A stretch of DNA of 64,000 bases from Candidula unifasciata (GCA_905116865.2 CAJHNH020001986.1:62001-126000), one strand, 5' to 3'; positions 1 to 10,865 are shown, counted from the first letter of the stretch. Notes: generated from the sequence alone by a model not told the origin. Made by a program: numbers and translations.

Positions 1-850
1 TTCTGCACATAAATAAGAAGACGATAATTCATACCAATATTTCAAGACTCGCACATAGGTAGAGCGGTATACAGCCATTTTCGTGCCCTTGCTTTTCTTT
101 TTTTCTGAGAAACCCCTGGGTTATGGCCTGGAAAGGTCTCCTAGCTGCTGCTTTTCAAGTAGCCAACTCTGACTTGATGCTTCCATTCTGGTCTATTTCG
201 ATTCCAATGTATCTAAACTGGTTAACCTGCTTCAGTGCATTTTGTCTCACCATGATTTGATGTTTCTTCTCCTCTCTTGAGATCACCATGGTTTTCGTTT
301 TGGAGATACAGATGGTCATCCCTCTCTTCTCAAGCTCTTCCATCCAGACAAGGAAGTTGGATTGAAGATGTGCCTCTGATTTAGCTATCAGGGCCACATC
401 ATCTGCAAATGCCAGCTCTGATTTACAGGTTGGTCTCATATTGCACTACCCTACTGAGTATGTCTTTGTCTTCTCCTTACAGGTTTCGAAGACATCATTC
501 ATCAGAAGGATGAAGAGGTAAAGTGAGAGAATATCACCCTGTCTAACACCGCTAGTGGTCTTAAATTATTCCCACTTGGTTTCCTGTTCTTATACAATTT
601 CTGCAGCTTTTGTAGAAACTGTTTTGCACTGATCAGGAGTGCTGGAATGTTCTTCCCTGCCAAGCAGTCCCAGAGTTTGATCCAGGGAACCTTATCGAAT
701 TCCGTTTCTAGATCCAGGAAATATAAGTGCACCACATTCTTATATTCTGTAACATTTTCACTCATCTATCTGAGTGTGAAGATAAGGTCTTGAGTACTTC
801 GCTTTGCCCTGAAACTGCGTTGGGCCTGATCCTGCTGTGGTTCCGCCAGA
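1..850 (-). pseudogene. Non-LTR retrotransposon reverse transcriptase fragment
   Basis: Reading the minus strand from about 850, broken frames give a pre-palm segment with KRSTQDLIFTLR, motif A as YFLDLETEFDKVPW, a B-like motif RQGDILSLYLFILLMND and the catalytic box as LAFADDVALIAKSE. These are followed by RGMTICISKTKTM and NQFRYIGIEID, typical of the thumb. Sequence near the left edge resembles the later 'vLxYG' region, so the element runs off the window. Frameshifts separate the blocks and it cannot encode an intact protein. Confidence 0.85.
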
Positions 851-954
851 GATCCGAGTTCAGGGAGTTTAAATCTAAATGTATCCACTATTATTTAAAA
901 AAAAACCAAAGAAAAAAAAACACCTGACCAGATATTACTACACACACACAAATT

Positions 955-3318
955 AAGAAACAATCCCACATGACATGTTGGTTGAGACAGAGGAGAAACA
1001 ATCACACATGACATGTTGGTTGAGACAGAGGAGAAACAATCACACATGACATGTTGGTTGAGACAGAGGAGAAACAATCACACATGACATGTTGGTTGAG
1101 ACAGAGGAGAAACAATCACACATGACATGTTGGTTGAGACAGAGGAGAAACAATCACACATGACATGTTGGTTGAGACAGAGGAGAAACAATCACACATG
1201 ACATGTTGGTTGAGACAGAGGAGAAACAATCACACATGACATGTTGGTTGAGACAGAGGGGAAACAATCACACATGACATGTTGGTTGAGACAGAGGAGA
1301 AATAATCACACATGACATGTTGGTTGAGACAGAGGGGAAACAATCACACATGACATGTTGGTTGAGACAGAGGGGAAACAATCACACATGACATGTTGGT
1401 TGAGACAGAGGAGAAATAATCACACATGACATGTTGTTTAAGACAGAAGGGAAACAATCACACATGACATGTTGGTTGAGTCAGAGGGGAAACAATCACA
1501 CATGACATGTTGGTTGAGACAGAAGGGAAACAATCACACATGACATGTTGGTTGAGACAGAGGGGAAACAATCACACATGACATGTTGGTTGAGACAGAG
1601 AGGAAACAATCACACATGACATGTTGGTTGAGACAGAGGGGAAACAATCACACATGACATGTTGGTTGAAACAGAGGGGAAATAATCACACATGACATGT
1701 TGGTTGAGACAGAGGGGAAACAATCACACATGACATGTTGGTTGAGACAGAGGAGAAACAATCACACATGACATGTTGGTTGAGACAGAGAGGAAACAAT
1801 CACACATGACATGTTGGTTGAGACAGAGGGGAAACAATCACACATGACATGTTGGTTGAGACAGAGGGGAAACAATCACACATGACATGTTGGTTGAGAC
1901 AGAGGGGAAATAATCACACATGACATGTTGGTTGAGACAGAGGGGAAACGATCACACATGACATGTTGGTTGAGACAGAGGGGAAACAATCACACATGAC
2001 ATGTTGGTTGAGACAGAGAGGAAACAATCACACATGACATGTTGGTTGAGACAGAGAGGAAACAATCACACATGACATGTTGGTTGAGACAGAGGGGAAA
2101 CAATCACACATGACATGTTGGTTGAGACAGAGAGGAAACAATCACACATGACATGTTGGTTGAGACAGAGAGGAAACAATCACACATGACATGTTGGTTG
2201 AGACAGAGGGGAAATAATCACACATGACATGTTGGTTGAGACAGAGGGGAAACAATCACACATGACATGTTGGTTGAGACAGAGGAGAAACAATCACACA
2301 TGACATGTTGGTTGAGACAGAGAGGAAACAATCACACATGACATGTTGGTTGAGACAGAGGGGAAACAATCACACATGACACGTTGGTTGAGACAGAGGG
2401 GAAACAATCACACATGACATGTTGGTTGAGACAGAGGGGAAACAATCACACATGACATGTTGGTTGAGACAGAGGGGAAACAATCACACATGACATGTTG
2501 GTTGAGACAGAGGGGAAACAATCACACATGACATGTTGGTTGAGACAGAGAATAAACAATCACACATGACATGTTGGTTGAGACAGAGAGGAAACAATCA
2601 CACATGACATGTTGGTTGAGACAGAGAGGAAACAATCACACATGACATGTTGGTTGAGACAGAGGGGAAACAATCACACATGACATGTTGGTTGAGACAG
2701 AGGGGAAACAATCACACATGACATGTTGGTTGAGACAGAGAGGAAATAATCACACATGACATGTTGGTTGAGACAGAGGGGAAATAATCACACATGACAT
2801 GTTGGTTGAGACAGAGGGGAAATAATCACACATGACATGTTGGTTGAGACAGAGGGGAAACAATCACACATGACATGTTGGTTGAGACAGAGAGGAAACA
2901 ATCACACATGACATGTTGGTTGAGACAGAGAGGAAACAATCACACATGACATGTTGGTTGAGACAGAGAGGAAACAATCACACATGACATGTTGGTTGAG
3001 ACAGAGGGGAAACAATCACACATGACACGTTGGTTGAGACAAAGGGGAAACAATCACACATGACATGTTGGTTGAGACAGAGGGGAAACAATCACACATG
3101 ACATGTTGGTTGAGACAGAGAGGAAACAATCACACATGACATGTTGGTTGAGACAGAGAGGAAACAATCACACATGACATGTTGGTTGAGACAGAGAGGA
3201 AACAATCACACATGACATGTTGGTTGAGACAGAGGGGAAACAATCACACATGACATGTTGGTTGAGACAGAGGGGAAACAATCACACATGACATGTTGGT
3301 TGAGACGGAGGTGAAATA
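955..3318. repeat. 38-bp minisatellite, about 62 copies
   Basis: The unit contains TGACATGTTGGTTGAGACAG followed by a purine block AGGGGAAACAATCACACA. The spacing was checked at 971 and 1009 and is 38 bp throughout. Variation is almost confined to the AGGGGAAAC block (AGGAG, AGAGG, AAATAAT variants), with rare CACGTTGG copies. The array ends next to exon 8 of the sphingomyelinase gene. There is no long open frame because 38 is not a multiple of 3. Confidence 0.98.
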
Positions 3319-3326
3319 ATCAAAAC

Positions 3327-3434
3327 CAAATATGGCTGATGATAACTTTTTCTCCGATATTTTCTGAATTCTGTAATGTTGTTATCAGCCACTGAAGCTG
3401 CCCTGTTGGGTCTGTGGTGTTGAGCAGCATCCAC
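3327..3434 (-). CDS. SMPD1: Acid sphingomyelinase exon 8 (3' boundary uncertain)
   Basis: Its acceptor is TTCACCCAG|G, and the leading G completes the second Trp of NWW. It encodes WMLLNTTDPTGQLQWLITTL then QNSENIGEKVIISHI. DPTGQLQWL and the ISHI segment match the family, and the His corresponds to human His425, a metal ligand. An NTT sequon is present. After ISHI the frame reads Trp-Phe-stop. The only nearby GT is a weak one at 3326-3325 (TTTG|GTTTTG); another poor one is after GEK (AAA|GTTATC). The 38-bp minisatellite starts within about 10 bases of this end, so the donor may have been remodelled. Confidence 0.85.
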
Positions 3435-3444
3435 CTGGGTGAAT

Positions 3445-3660
3445 AGACAACAGATCCATGAGTCTCGGGGACATGAGCACAAACATGTACAAAAGATCTA
3501 TGAGTCTCAGGGGCATAAATATAAACATGTACAACAGAATCATGAGTCTCAGGGGCATGAACATATTTATGTACAACAGATCCATGAGTCTCAGGGGCAT
3601 AAACATAAACATGTACAACAGATCCATGAGTGTCAGGGGCATATACATAAACAGATAAAC
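3445..3660. repeat. 42-bp minisatellite, five copies, next to the exon 8 acceptor
   Basis: CATGAGTCTCAGGGGCATAA repeats at 3457, 3499, 3541, 3583 and 3625. The period is 42 bp (14 codons), so short ORFs appear in several frames on both strands; they are artefacts. It lies 10 bp upstream of the exon 8 acceptor in gene orientation. Confidence 0.95.
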
Positions 3661-3739
3661 ATGCCTGCATTCTTATACTCATACATAAATCATTACATGT
3701 ATACAGATTAAGGTATGACATCTTGATGACTGCACTGAA

Positions 3740-5460
3740 GGAGGTCAGTTCATGGTTGGTGAATTGGGTTACTGCTGCCCTGTATTCATGTCCGGTTGCT
3801 CTCCGACTGGGCTTATTCACATCAGAACCATGTAGTTTGGCCCCAGGACTGCCACATGGATCCGCCATCTTGCCTGTGCTCTTCAAGGTGTATACGAGCA
3901 AGACTGCAAGCCTAGAAGCACCAGGAGTTGGAAGGATATTGACTTTTGGGGATGAAATACTTGCATATAGGCAGGGGGAAGAGAGGGAACAAACAGCCAG
4001 GGAGCTACAAGTGACAGTAGACAAAGTGACTGAGTGGTGTACAGAAATGAGGGCTGTCGTCCACCCAGAATAGGCATCTGTTTTGTGATATTCTCTAGAC
4101 AACAGGATCGTTAAAACTAATGTCCCAAGTCTCACGATAGATGGTAGAAACATCAACAGAGAGAGCAAACGGAAGTATCTGTGAATTACATTTGACAGGA
4201 GCTTGTTCTTTAAGGACCATGTGGAGAGTGTTGTGACGAGATGCCAAAAAGGACTTGGTGCATTTAAGACTATGGCTGCTTTTGACATAAAGCAGAGAAT
4301 GCTTTTCACACTATATCAGCACCTGATCCTGTCAGTGGTTGATTATGGCCTGGGACTGCTTACCATCTCAAAGAGTCAGATGGACAAACTAGAGCGCATA
4401 CAGAACGCAGCTATGTGGGTCATTCTGGGTTGCACCAGAGACACCCCAGTGGTGTGTATGCGATACATCCTTGGTTTGCCGAATGTTGCAAGTAGGCACA
4501 AGGTGCTGCAGGCAAAGTCAAATCTCAGGGTAGTTGGAGACACAGACCACCCTTTGCACGAAGCTCTGGGCGCAGTTAAGGGTCAGTGGCTGATAAGAGG
4601 GAAGTCAAGGATGGCTCAGGCAAAAGACACAATCAGACAGGTTTGCATCCTTGAGAACATTAGGCGAGGAGAGGAGTGGGTCAAAGTGCCACTTGAACAG
4701 TCAGACTTGTGTAGGGTCATAATCACACTGAACCGGGAATGCAGAGACTGGCAAGCAGGTGCCACGGAGGTGGAAATTCAGCAATAAATTCAAGATAATG
4801 CTCGCTCAGAGGATTTGATCATTTACACAGACAGGTCAGTGTCAAGAGGCAAAAAAAGTGCTTGGGGTTTCTTAGCAAAAGTTAAAGGTCGATGTTTGGT
4901 GCAGGAGAGCCTAGCATATGACACGACAACATCCAGCTTAAGAATGGAGGTGGAGGCGGTCACTGCAGCTTTCCGCTGGTTAGAGAACACCACACACACA
5001 CACATCATGACTGTAACTGACTCAGAAAGCATGCTGAGGAAGATCAGGACAGGCATGCTTCGTGCAGTGGCATGCTTCACTGCGGAGGACACGGGTGAGG
5101 AGTATTGTCTGGATTTTTTTACCGGAGACGCCGGTGTGTTGGGAAATGAACAGGCCAACAGACTGGCTGGCTCTCCACAACTTGGTGGAATACTGATGCA
5201 TGATAAGGCAGACGTGGTGAGCGTGTACAGTTCGAAGGAGCAGATAAATCACAACAGTCTGGTGAGATTGATGCAGTTGGGGGCGACGAGAGGTTCTGAC
5301 AGATGTTCGAGGCTCAGAGGAAAGGTAAGACGGACATTTAATCAGAATGCTACTGACACCATTAGTATTGGAACTTTTTGCTGGCTGCTGAAGATGGGAA
5401 TGGAGCACTTATGGGAATGCCTCGAGTGCTGTGATGTCGGTTCTTGAATCAAATCAAATC
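3740..5460 (+). pseudogene. RT plus RNase H non-LTR retrotransposon (decayed 3' half)
   Basis: Three broken frames carry a reverse transcriptase (GLPHGSAILPVLFKVYTS, then LTFGDEILAYRQG where FADD is expected, then TEWCTEMRAVVHPE), its C-terminal part (HVESVVTRCQKGLGAFKTM, LERIQNAAMWVILGCTRDTP), and an RNase H domain (IIYTDRS, RMEVEAVTAA, VTDSESM, GVLGNEQANRLAG). Stops at about 4072, 4182 and 4787 break it. The catalytic FADD is FGDE and the RNase H W-x-P-G-H region is damaged, so it is inactive. The 3' end reads GTFCWLLKMGMEHLWECLEC then stop and an AATCA-type tail. This is the longest copy of the LINE-H family in the window. Confidence 0.9.
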
Positions 5461-5559
5461 AAATACATGCATACTTGAGCAAAGGTTCATAAATACATGA
5501 AACTGTTGGATGAATGGAGATGAATAAATGGACGGAGGGATGGACTGACCGACAGGCAC

Positions 5560-5612
5560 ACATACATAAGTATGGACAGACAGACATACATACATACATA
5601 CATACATACATA
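5560..5612. repeat. (ACAG)/(CATA) microsatellite
   Basis: Short tetranucleotide array of CATA units between ACAGACAGA flanks, just downstream of exon 7 in gene sense. Confidence 0.9.
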
Positions 5613-5671
5613 CAGACAGATAAAGTGCTTTTTTGGGGGACATACTTTTATCATAAAGATAACATTCTCAC

Positions 5672-5752
5672 CAATTCTGATTGTTGCAGTAATTCATGTT
5701 AAGGGATATAATTCTGAATCCCGGATATGGAGTGACTGTATAGTAAGCTCCC
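5672..5752 (-). CDS. SMPD1: Acid sphingomyelinase exon 7
   Basis: The exon is 81 bp between a TTTGCAG acceptor and a TTG|GTGAGA donor, phase 2 at the 3' end. It encodes GAYYTVTPYPGFRIISLNMN then YCNNQNW, matching the core strand of family members that ends SLNMNYC. Without homology it would be missed: it lies between a (CATA)n microsatellite and a SINE. Confidence 0.94.
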
Positions 5753-5794
5753 CTGCAAATATAAAACCAAAAACATTATTAGACCCATTTATGT

Positions 5795-6000
5795 AAAAGG
5801 TAGGCTAGATACTCGACCGCAGGCCCGAAGGTTGTGGGTTCGAATCCGTACTGTCGGAGGTTTTTAAAATTTTTTTAAACATGACCTAAGCACCAGGTCG
5901 ACCAAAGTGGAACTCTGAATATGATTAAGAAGACCTGGTAGGAGAGTGAACACTATCCTGACATCCCCAGAGCTACAAACAGTGCCCATATCCAAGTTTA
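5795..6000 (+). mobile_element. tRNA-headed SINE (SINE-3 type), degenerate
   Basis: A pol III B-box-like GGTTCGAATCC is at about 5837, after a tRNA-like GCCCGAAGGTTGTG segment, followed by a short T/A run. The body has AGCACCAGGTCGACCAAAG and a later AAGACCTGGTAGG segment like other SINE-3 copies. Confidence 0.6.
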
Positions 6001-6019
6001 CTCAGGTCAGTCTAAAACT

Positions 6020-7137
6020 AACTGCCTGTAAACTCCAGCAGAACGTTGCGGTTGTTTATTCATAGAGTTAACCAGCTCTAAGCTCTGGCAGAAAGTTAGA
6101 GTTCATTTATCCATAGTGTTAACTTGCTGTAAGCTCTGGCAGAAAGTTAGAGTTCATTTATCCATAGTGTTAACTTGCTGTAAGCTCTGGCAGAAAGTTA
6201 GAGTTCATTTATCTATAGTGTTCACTTTCTGTAAGCTCTGGCAGAAAGTTAGAGTTCATTTATCTATTGTGTTCACTTTCTGTAAGCTCTGGCAAAAAGT
6301 TAATTTATCAATGTGTTCACTTTCTGTAAGCTCTGGCAGAAAGTTAGAGTTCATTTATCTATTGTGTTCACTTGCTGTAAGCTCTGGCAGAAAGTTAGAG
6401 TTCATTTATCCATAGTTTTCACTTGCTGTAAGCTCTGGCAGAAAGTTAGAGTTCATTTATCCATAGTTTTCACTTTCTGTAAGCTCTGGCAGAAAGTTAG
6501 AGTTCATTTATCCATAGTGTTCACTTTCTGTAAGCTCTGGCAGAAAGTTAGAGTTCATTTATCCATAGTGTTCACTTTCTGTAAGCTCTGGCAGAAAGTT
6601 AGAGTTCATTTATCCATAGTGTTCACTTTCTGTAAGCTCTGGCAGAAAGTTAGAGTTCATTTATCCATAGTGTTAACTTTCTGTAAGCTCTGGCAGAAAG
6701 TTAAGAGTTTATTTATCTATAGTGTTCACTTGCTGTAAGCTCTGGCAGAAAGTTAAAGTTCATTTATCTATTGTGTTCACTTGCTGTAAGCTCTGGCAGA
6801 AAGTTAGAGTTCATTTATCCATAGTGTTCACTTGCTGTAAGCTCTGGCAGAAAGTTAGAGTTCATTTATCTATTGTGTTCACTTGCTGTAAGCTCTGGCA
6901 GAAAGTTAGAGTTCATTTATCCATAGTGTTCCCTTGCTGTAAGCTCTGGCAGAAAGTTAGAGTTCATTTATCTATTGTGTTCACTTGCTGTAAGCTCTGG
7001 CAGAAAGTTAGAGTTCATTTATCTATTGTGTTCACTTGCTGTAAGCTCTGGCAGAAAGTTAGAGTTCATTTATCTATTGTGTTCACTTGCTGTAAGCACT
7101 GGCAGAAAGTTAGAGTTCATTTATCCATAGTGTTCAC
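6020..7137. repeat. 51-bp minisatellite, about 21 copies, with 17-residue coding periodicity
   Basis: The unit is GTAAGCTCTGGCAGAAAGTT then AGAGTTCATTTATCCATAGT and GTTCACTTGCT, 51 bp. Because 51 is 17 codons the plus strand stays open for up to 141 codons (repeat LWQKVRVHLSIVFTC), interrupted where units have indels (6290-6310 and 6702). It lies in intron 6 antisense to the sphingomyelinase gene. The first units grade into sequence like SINE-2 (CTGTAAACTCCAGCAGAA). Confidence 0.95.
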
Positions 7138-7334
7138 CGACAATTGAGAAGATTTTAGCCAACATGGCTCAGTCTCTCCCTGCAGAATAACTAGCTGCCT
7201 GCAGGCAGCATTGCACAAAGCACAAACTTAATAGCTCCAGTGACAATCGTCTAGAGATTTGCACAAAATTTGCTTTCATGAGCCAAACAAAACTGTCCAT
7301 GTAACAAATTCAAAATTATCAGAACATAAGGGGT

Positions 7335-7645
7335 AAAAAGTAAGCCTTCCCTTTCTTTCTCCCACCCCTTTCCTTCCTCCCACCCCCTTTCCTTCCTCCC
7401 ACCCCCTTTCCTTTCTGCCACTCCTTTCCTTCCTCCCATCCCTTTCCTTTCTCCCACCCCTTGCTTTCCTCCCACCCCTTGCTTTCCTCCCACCCCTTTC
7501 CTTTCTCCCACCCCCTTTCCTTTCTCCCACCCCTTACTTTTCTCCCATCGCTTTCCTTCCTCTCACCTCTTTCCTTCCTCCCACCCCTTTCCTTCCTCCC
7601 ACCCCTTTCCTTCCTCCCATCCCTTTCTTTCTCCCACCCTCAATG
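7335..7645. repeat. CT-rich minisatellite (CCCACCCCTTTCCTT units)
   Basis: About 20 imperfect 14-16-bp pyrimidine units (CTCCCACCCCTTTCCTTC). The minus strand would be a G/A-rich transcript. Overlapping ORFs of Gly/Arg/Lys repeats are by-products. Confidence 0.93.
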
Positions 7646-7707
7646 GAGATTACATATGAAGCACTGTTTGTGACAGAAAAAGCTCTGGATGGAGGACATT
7701 ATCTAAC

Positions 7708-7818
7708 CTTTTGATAGACTCCACTGCGTCTTGTGGCAGCCAGTGCACCCAACTTTCAGCCAGGGCATCATACAACCAGGAGATGGAGTGCTCTCCGGTG
7801 ATGTACGGTGGTGGAAAG
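7708..7818 (-). CDS. SMPD1: Acid sphingomyelinase exon 6
   Basis: The exon is 111 bp between a CCCCAG acceptor and an AAAAG|GTTAGA donor. One leading base completes AGC (Ser) with exon 5. It encodes SFPPPYITGEHSISWLYDAL then AESWVHWLPQDAVESIK, with two trailing bases. SFPPP, followed by a short variable stretch and SWLY, is the segment that follows GNHES in the family. A CT-rich minisatellite lies a short way downstream. Confidence 0.94.
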
Positions 7819-8284
7819 CTGGGGACAGTGTCAAACTATGTCATTCTACTAGTGATTACTGGGCAACTTTGAAATATACTACCTTTTCTTTTCAGTCTCC
7901 TTTTTCTTCTTCCCCTGCTGTCGTGGAATGATAAGCCATTACACATCACCCTAACATAGTCGAGACCTGTCTTACCTGTGCTCGACACAACATTCAAACT
8001 TGGACTCGTCCGGAAATAAATATAGTCCCTTATATCGATATATGCCCTTATCGGACATAATTATAATATCTACATCTTCTAGTTGCTTTGACTTAGCGTC
8101 ATTTTCAAATTTGCAACTATTGGATAAATATTACTGGAGTTATTTGAGGTTTCTTAGAAACCGATTTACTCCTTGCTCCTATATACAAGGAACTACTTCT
8201 TACCAACGCCTGAATTGAAATTTAGCGGTATTATTCTGCCGGCTTTCCTGGAACTCAGACGTGTCCATCGACGCTAGTACACCT

Positions 8285-8360
8285 GCATTAACTGGCTGTA
8301 AACTCCAGCGAAAGTTTTGATTGGCATCTGCATTCAGACTTTGAGCTTGTTCACAGACTT
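8285..8360 (+). mobile_element. SINE-2 fragment
   Basis: ATTAACTGGCTGTAAACTCC and a CATTCAGACTTTGAGCTTG stretch match the start of the SINE-2 copies at 27122 and 38036. Confidence 0.5.
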
Positions 8361-8637
8361 GACAGTTGTTTGCACATTCTTATTTTTTTTTTTTTTTAAA
8401 TCTAGCTTATTGTGTTCTGACAGTGAATAAACAAACAATATTTTCAAAGGGTCACAAATTGGACATGCAGGCCCGCCTTACATTCGGCCCTTTCAATCAC
8501 CCATCTTTCACACAGCAGTTCTATTTTATCACTAAAGCATCTTACGTTCATATAATAATATGCACCTTATGAACATTTTTTAAAAACTGACAATAGCACA
8601 GGTGGTAACATTCATGTGCTCACTCACATGTGTACAT

Positions 8638-8730
8638 ATACACACACACACACCCTCTCCCTTACACACGCATGCACGCACACACGCAGGCAGGCAGGCA
8701 GGCAGACAGACAGACAGACAGACATACATA
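8638..8730. repeat. (CA)n and (AGAC)n microsatellite cluster
   Basis: An ACAC run, a CACGCA region, then GGCAGGCAGGCAGGCAGACAGACAGACA. The nearby stretch 8930-8980 is GA/GAA-rich. Confidence 0.9.
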
Positions 8731-9190
8731 AATATTCACACACATAAGGAAAACAATCGGACTAACAAACATAGATGTAGATGACCTAGAAATTAAAGGC
8801 GGTTGACATTTAGTTGACCACATCAAGTACTTAGTAAGACATTGAAAATGTTAATGTCTAAATCTACATGATATCTGAGGAGGACAAAGAGATAGGGAAA
8901 TGACTAAACAAAATGAACAAGGAGAGGATGGGGAGGAGAAAGAAAGAGGAGGAGGTGGAGGAGAAGAAGAAGAATAAGATAACTAATTACATAAAAATGT
9001 TTAATAGCCAAAGTTCGTCATAAGCAATTATTTTTGAGTAAACTTTCTTCAATGTTCAGACTAATATTCAGTGTTGGTAATTTTTTTCTCTTCAAGATCC
9101 ACAGTATTCTAAGAAAATTTATACCAAAGAAAGTATTTGATACAATTTTCAAAACACTTTATCACATCAGCAGGCATATCAGTTTGTTAC

Positions 9191-9360
9191 CTATTGACAG
9201 GAGAGCTCTCATGGTTTCCTAAACTGGGATAAACTGGTTTGCCAGGGAAGTACTTGAGAATGAGGCTGACAGCATGATTGATGGTGTCGATCTGATCTTG
9301 TCGAGACTGGTTCCACACGTTGTGAGCAGGCACATCTCCAGTCCAGATAATGTAGTCAAA
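9191..9360 (-). CDS. SMPD1: Acid sphingomyelinase exon 5: WTGD and GNHE metal motifs
   Basis: The exon is 170 bp, 56 codons plus two bases. It encodes FDYIIWTGDVPAHNVW, with the Asp equivalent to human Asp278 and the His of VPAH equivalent to His282. Then come QSRQDQIDTINHAVSL and VYPSLGNHESSPVN, where GNHE carries the Asn ligand (human Asn318) and catalytic His319. The donor is AATAG|GTAACA. The acceptor is a long pyrimidine run ending CTCAAAG|TTTGAC. The acceptor and the first 19 exon bases lie in the first copy of a 59-bp tandem duplication, so several near-identical acceptors precede the exon. Only this one (or one three units upstream) keeps frame with exon 4. Confidence 0.93.
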
Positions 9361-9670
9361 CTTTGAGATGAAAGGTGAAAAGGAGAACATGATAAGAAGG
9401 TCCAGATAATGTAGTCAAACTTTGAGATGAAAGGTGAAAAGGAGAACATGATAAGAAGGTCCAGATAATGTAGTCAAACTTTGAGATGAAAGGTGAAAAG
9501 GAGAACATGATAAGAAGGTCCAGATAATGTAGTCAAACTCTGAGATGAAAGGTGAAAAGGAGAACATGATAAGAAGGTCCAGATAATGTAGTCAAACTTT
9601 GAGATGAAAGGTGAAAAGGAGAACATAATAAGAAGGTCCAGATAATGTAGACACACTTTGAGACAAAAAG
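9342..9670 (-). repeat. 59-bp tandem duplication containing the exon 5 acceptor
   Basis: Units start at 9342, 9401, 9460, 9519, 9578 and a partial at 9637, exactly 59 bp apart. Read on the minus strand each holds a pyrimidine-rich tract (TTCTCCTTTTCACCTTTCAT), CTCAAAG and then TTTGACTACATTATCTGGA, the start of exon 5. The copies differ by single bases, so the duplication is recent or homogenised. Confidence 0.97.
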
Positions 9671-9676
9671 TTATGT

Positions 9677-9708
9677 GGGGGGGGGGGGGGGGGTGGGGGA
9701 AGAGGGGG
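9677..9708. repeat. Poly-G tract
   Basis: A run of 17 or more G with one T interruption, next to the 59-bp array. Confidence 0.95.
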
Positions 9709-10097
9709 TCGTGGTTAAGAAATAATAGAGGAATTCTAGGTACAATATTTTTTGCTTACCCCAATGATATCATGGGACAGTCAAATAATTTTTCGGTTGA
9801 TAAGATGAGGCTTTTCCCATTTTCTCTTCTTCTTTGGTGAGCTTTGCTTTGCCAAAAGGGGGTGCTTCTAACGACCAGTATTGTACACCAGCCAAGTGAG
9901 CATAAACAGATAGAAAAAAGCAACCATTTGCTTACTAACAGACAGAAATATGCCACACCATAAGACAAGAAGACCAAACAACAGCACACTTGCACCCCTG
10001 GTAATAGTAGACTGTCCAGTCAGCTGTGGATTTCCCCTAGATACCCTGTATTTAGGGTAAGTGGTAAGTAAATAATAAAGCACAAGAATTGTGTATG

Positions 10098-10099
10098 TG

Positions 10100-10139
<40 letters not shown>

Positions 10140-10235
10140 GGAGAGAGAGAGAGGGAGAGGGGGGGGAGAGAGAGAGGGAGAGGGGGGGGAGAGAGATGAG
10201 ATAGAGAAAATGTGTTGAGGGGGGGGGGGGGGGGG
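10098..10235. repeat. (GA)n and poly-G low-complexity tract
   Basis: A GA-dinucleotide run, then mixed GAGAGGGGGGG blocks, then about 18 G at 10218-10235. Confidence 0.95.
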
Positions 10236-10319
10236 AACAAAACTGCGGGGTACACTCATTACGCCAAATGATGTAAAAAGCAGTCCTTTATTAATCATAA
10301 TTCCATTTTCTATACTGGT

Positions 10320-10760
10320 AGCTGCCATGATGCAGTGGCTAAACACTTCCTTGTGGACCTGAAGGTTGTACATTCAAACCTGAACTGAGCCGAATTTTTT
10401 TCTTCTTCAAAACTGACCCTTGATTCCCCAGTCGACCCAGCCTTATATGGGTATCTGATAATTTCCTAGGAAGTAAAGGCGGCTGGGATAAGGTTGACCA
10501 CATCAACTATCGAGTGCCAATCGGACTAAAAACATAGATGTAGATGTCCTAGAATCTAAAGGTGGTTGGCATTTAGTTGACCACATCACCCACTAAATGC
10601 CAATTGGTCTAAAAACTTAGATGTAGATGTCCTAGGAAGTAAAGGTGGCTGGCATATATTTGACCAATCACCCATCGAATGCCAACTGTTCTATAAAACA
10701 TAGATGTAACACTATATGCCCATTAAAACCTGCAGGTGTGAAAAAGGGTCATTTACTTTA
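10320..10760 (+). mobile_element. SINE-3 copy with triplicated tail segment
   Basis: The tRNA-like head includes GACCTGAAGGTTGTACATTC, followed by a C/T-rich spacer and CCCAGTCGACCCAGCCTTAT. The tail GGAAGTAAAGGCGGCTGG...GACCACATCA...ACATAGATGTAGATGTCCTA is repeated three times (about 10470-10545, 10555-10630, 10632-10705). A single copy of the tail unit also occurs at 8772-8830. Confidence 0.75.
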
Positions 10761-10826
10761 CATTTTCTATGGTCCAGTACAAATAGATTGCTGGGGCTAC
10801 AGCACTTGGGTGTTGACTGGTTTTGG

Positions 10827-10861
<35 letters not shown>

Positions 10862-10865
10862 CCCT
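10827..10865. repeat. Poly-C tract
   Basis: About 32 uninterrupted C, then CTCCCCC. Confidence 0.95.

Noticed and set aside
955..3318. Possible CRISPR array
   Set aside because: Repeats are contiguous with no unique spacers, and the context is an animal intron.
3320..4309. 329-codon minus ORF
   Set aside because: Its C-terminal part is exon 8 of the sphingomyelinase, but the rest is the antisense of the RT element and the 42-bp repeat, with an acceptor at 3435 separating them.
6116..7147. Three ORFs of 99-141 codons with a 17-residue repeat
   Set aside because: The 51-bp tandem repeat is a multiple of three and naturally open; it is antisense in an intron with no start context.
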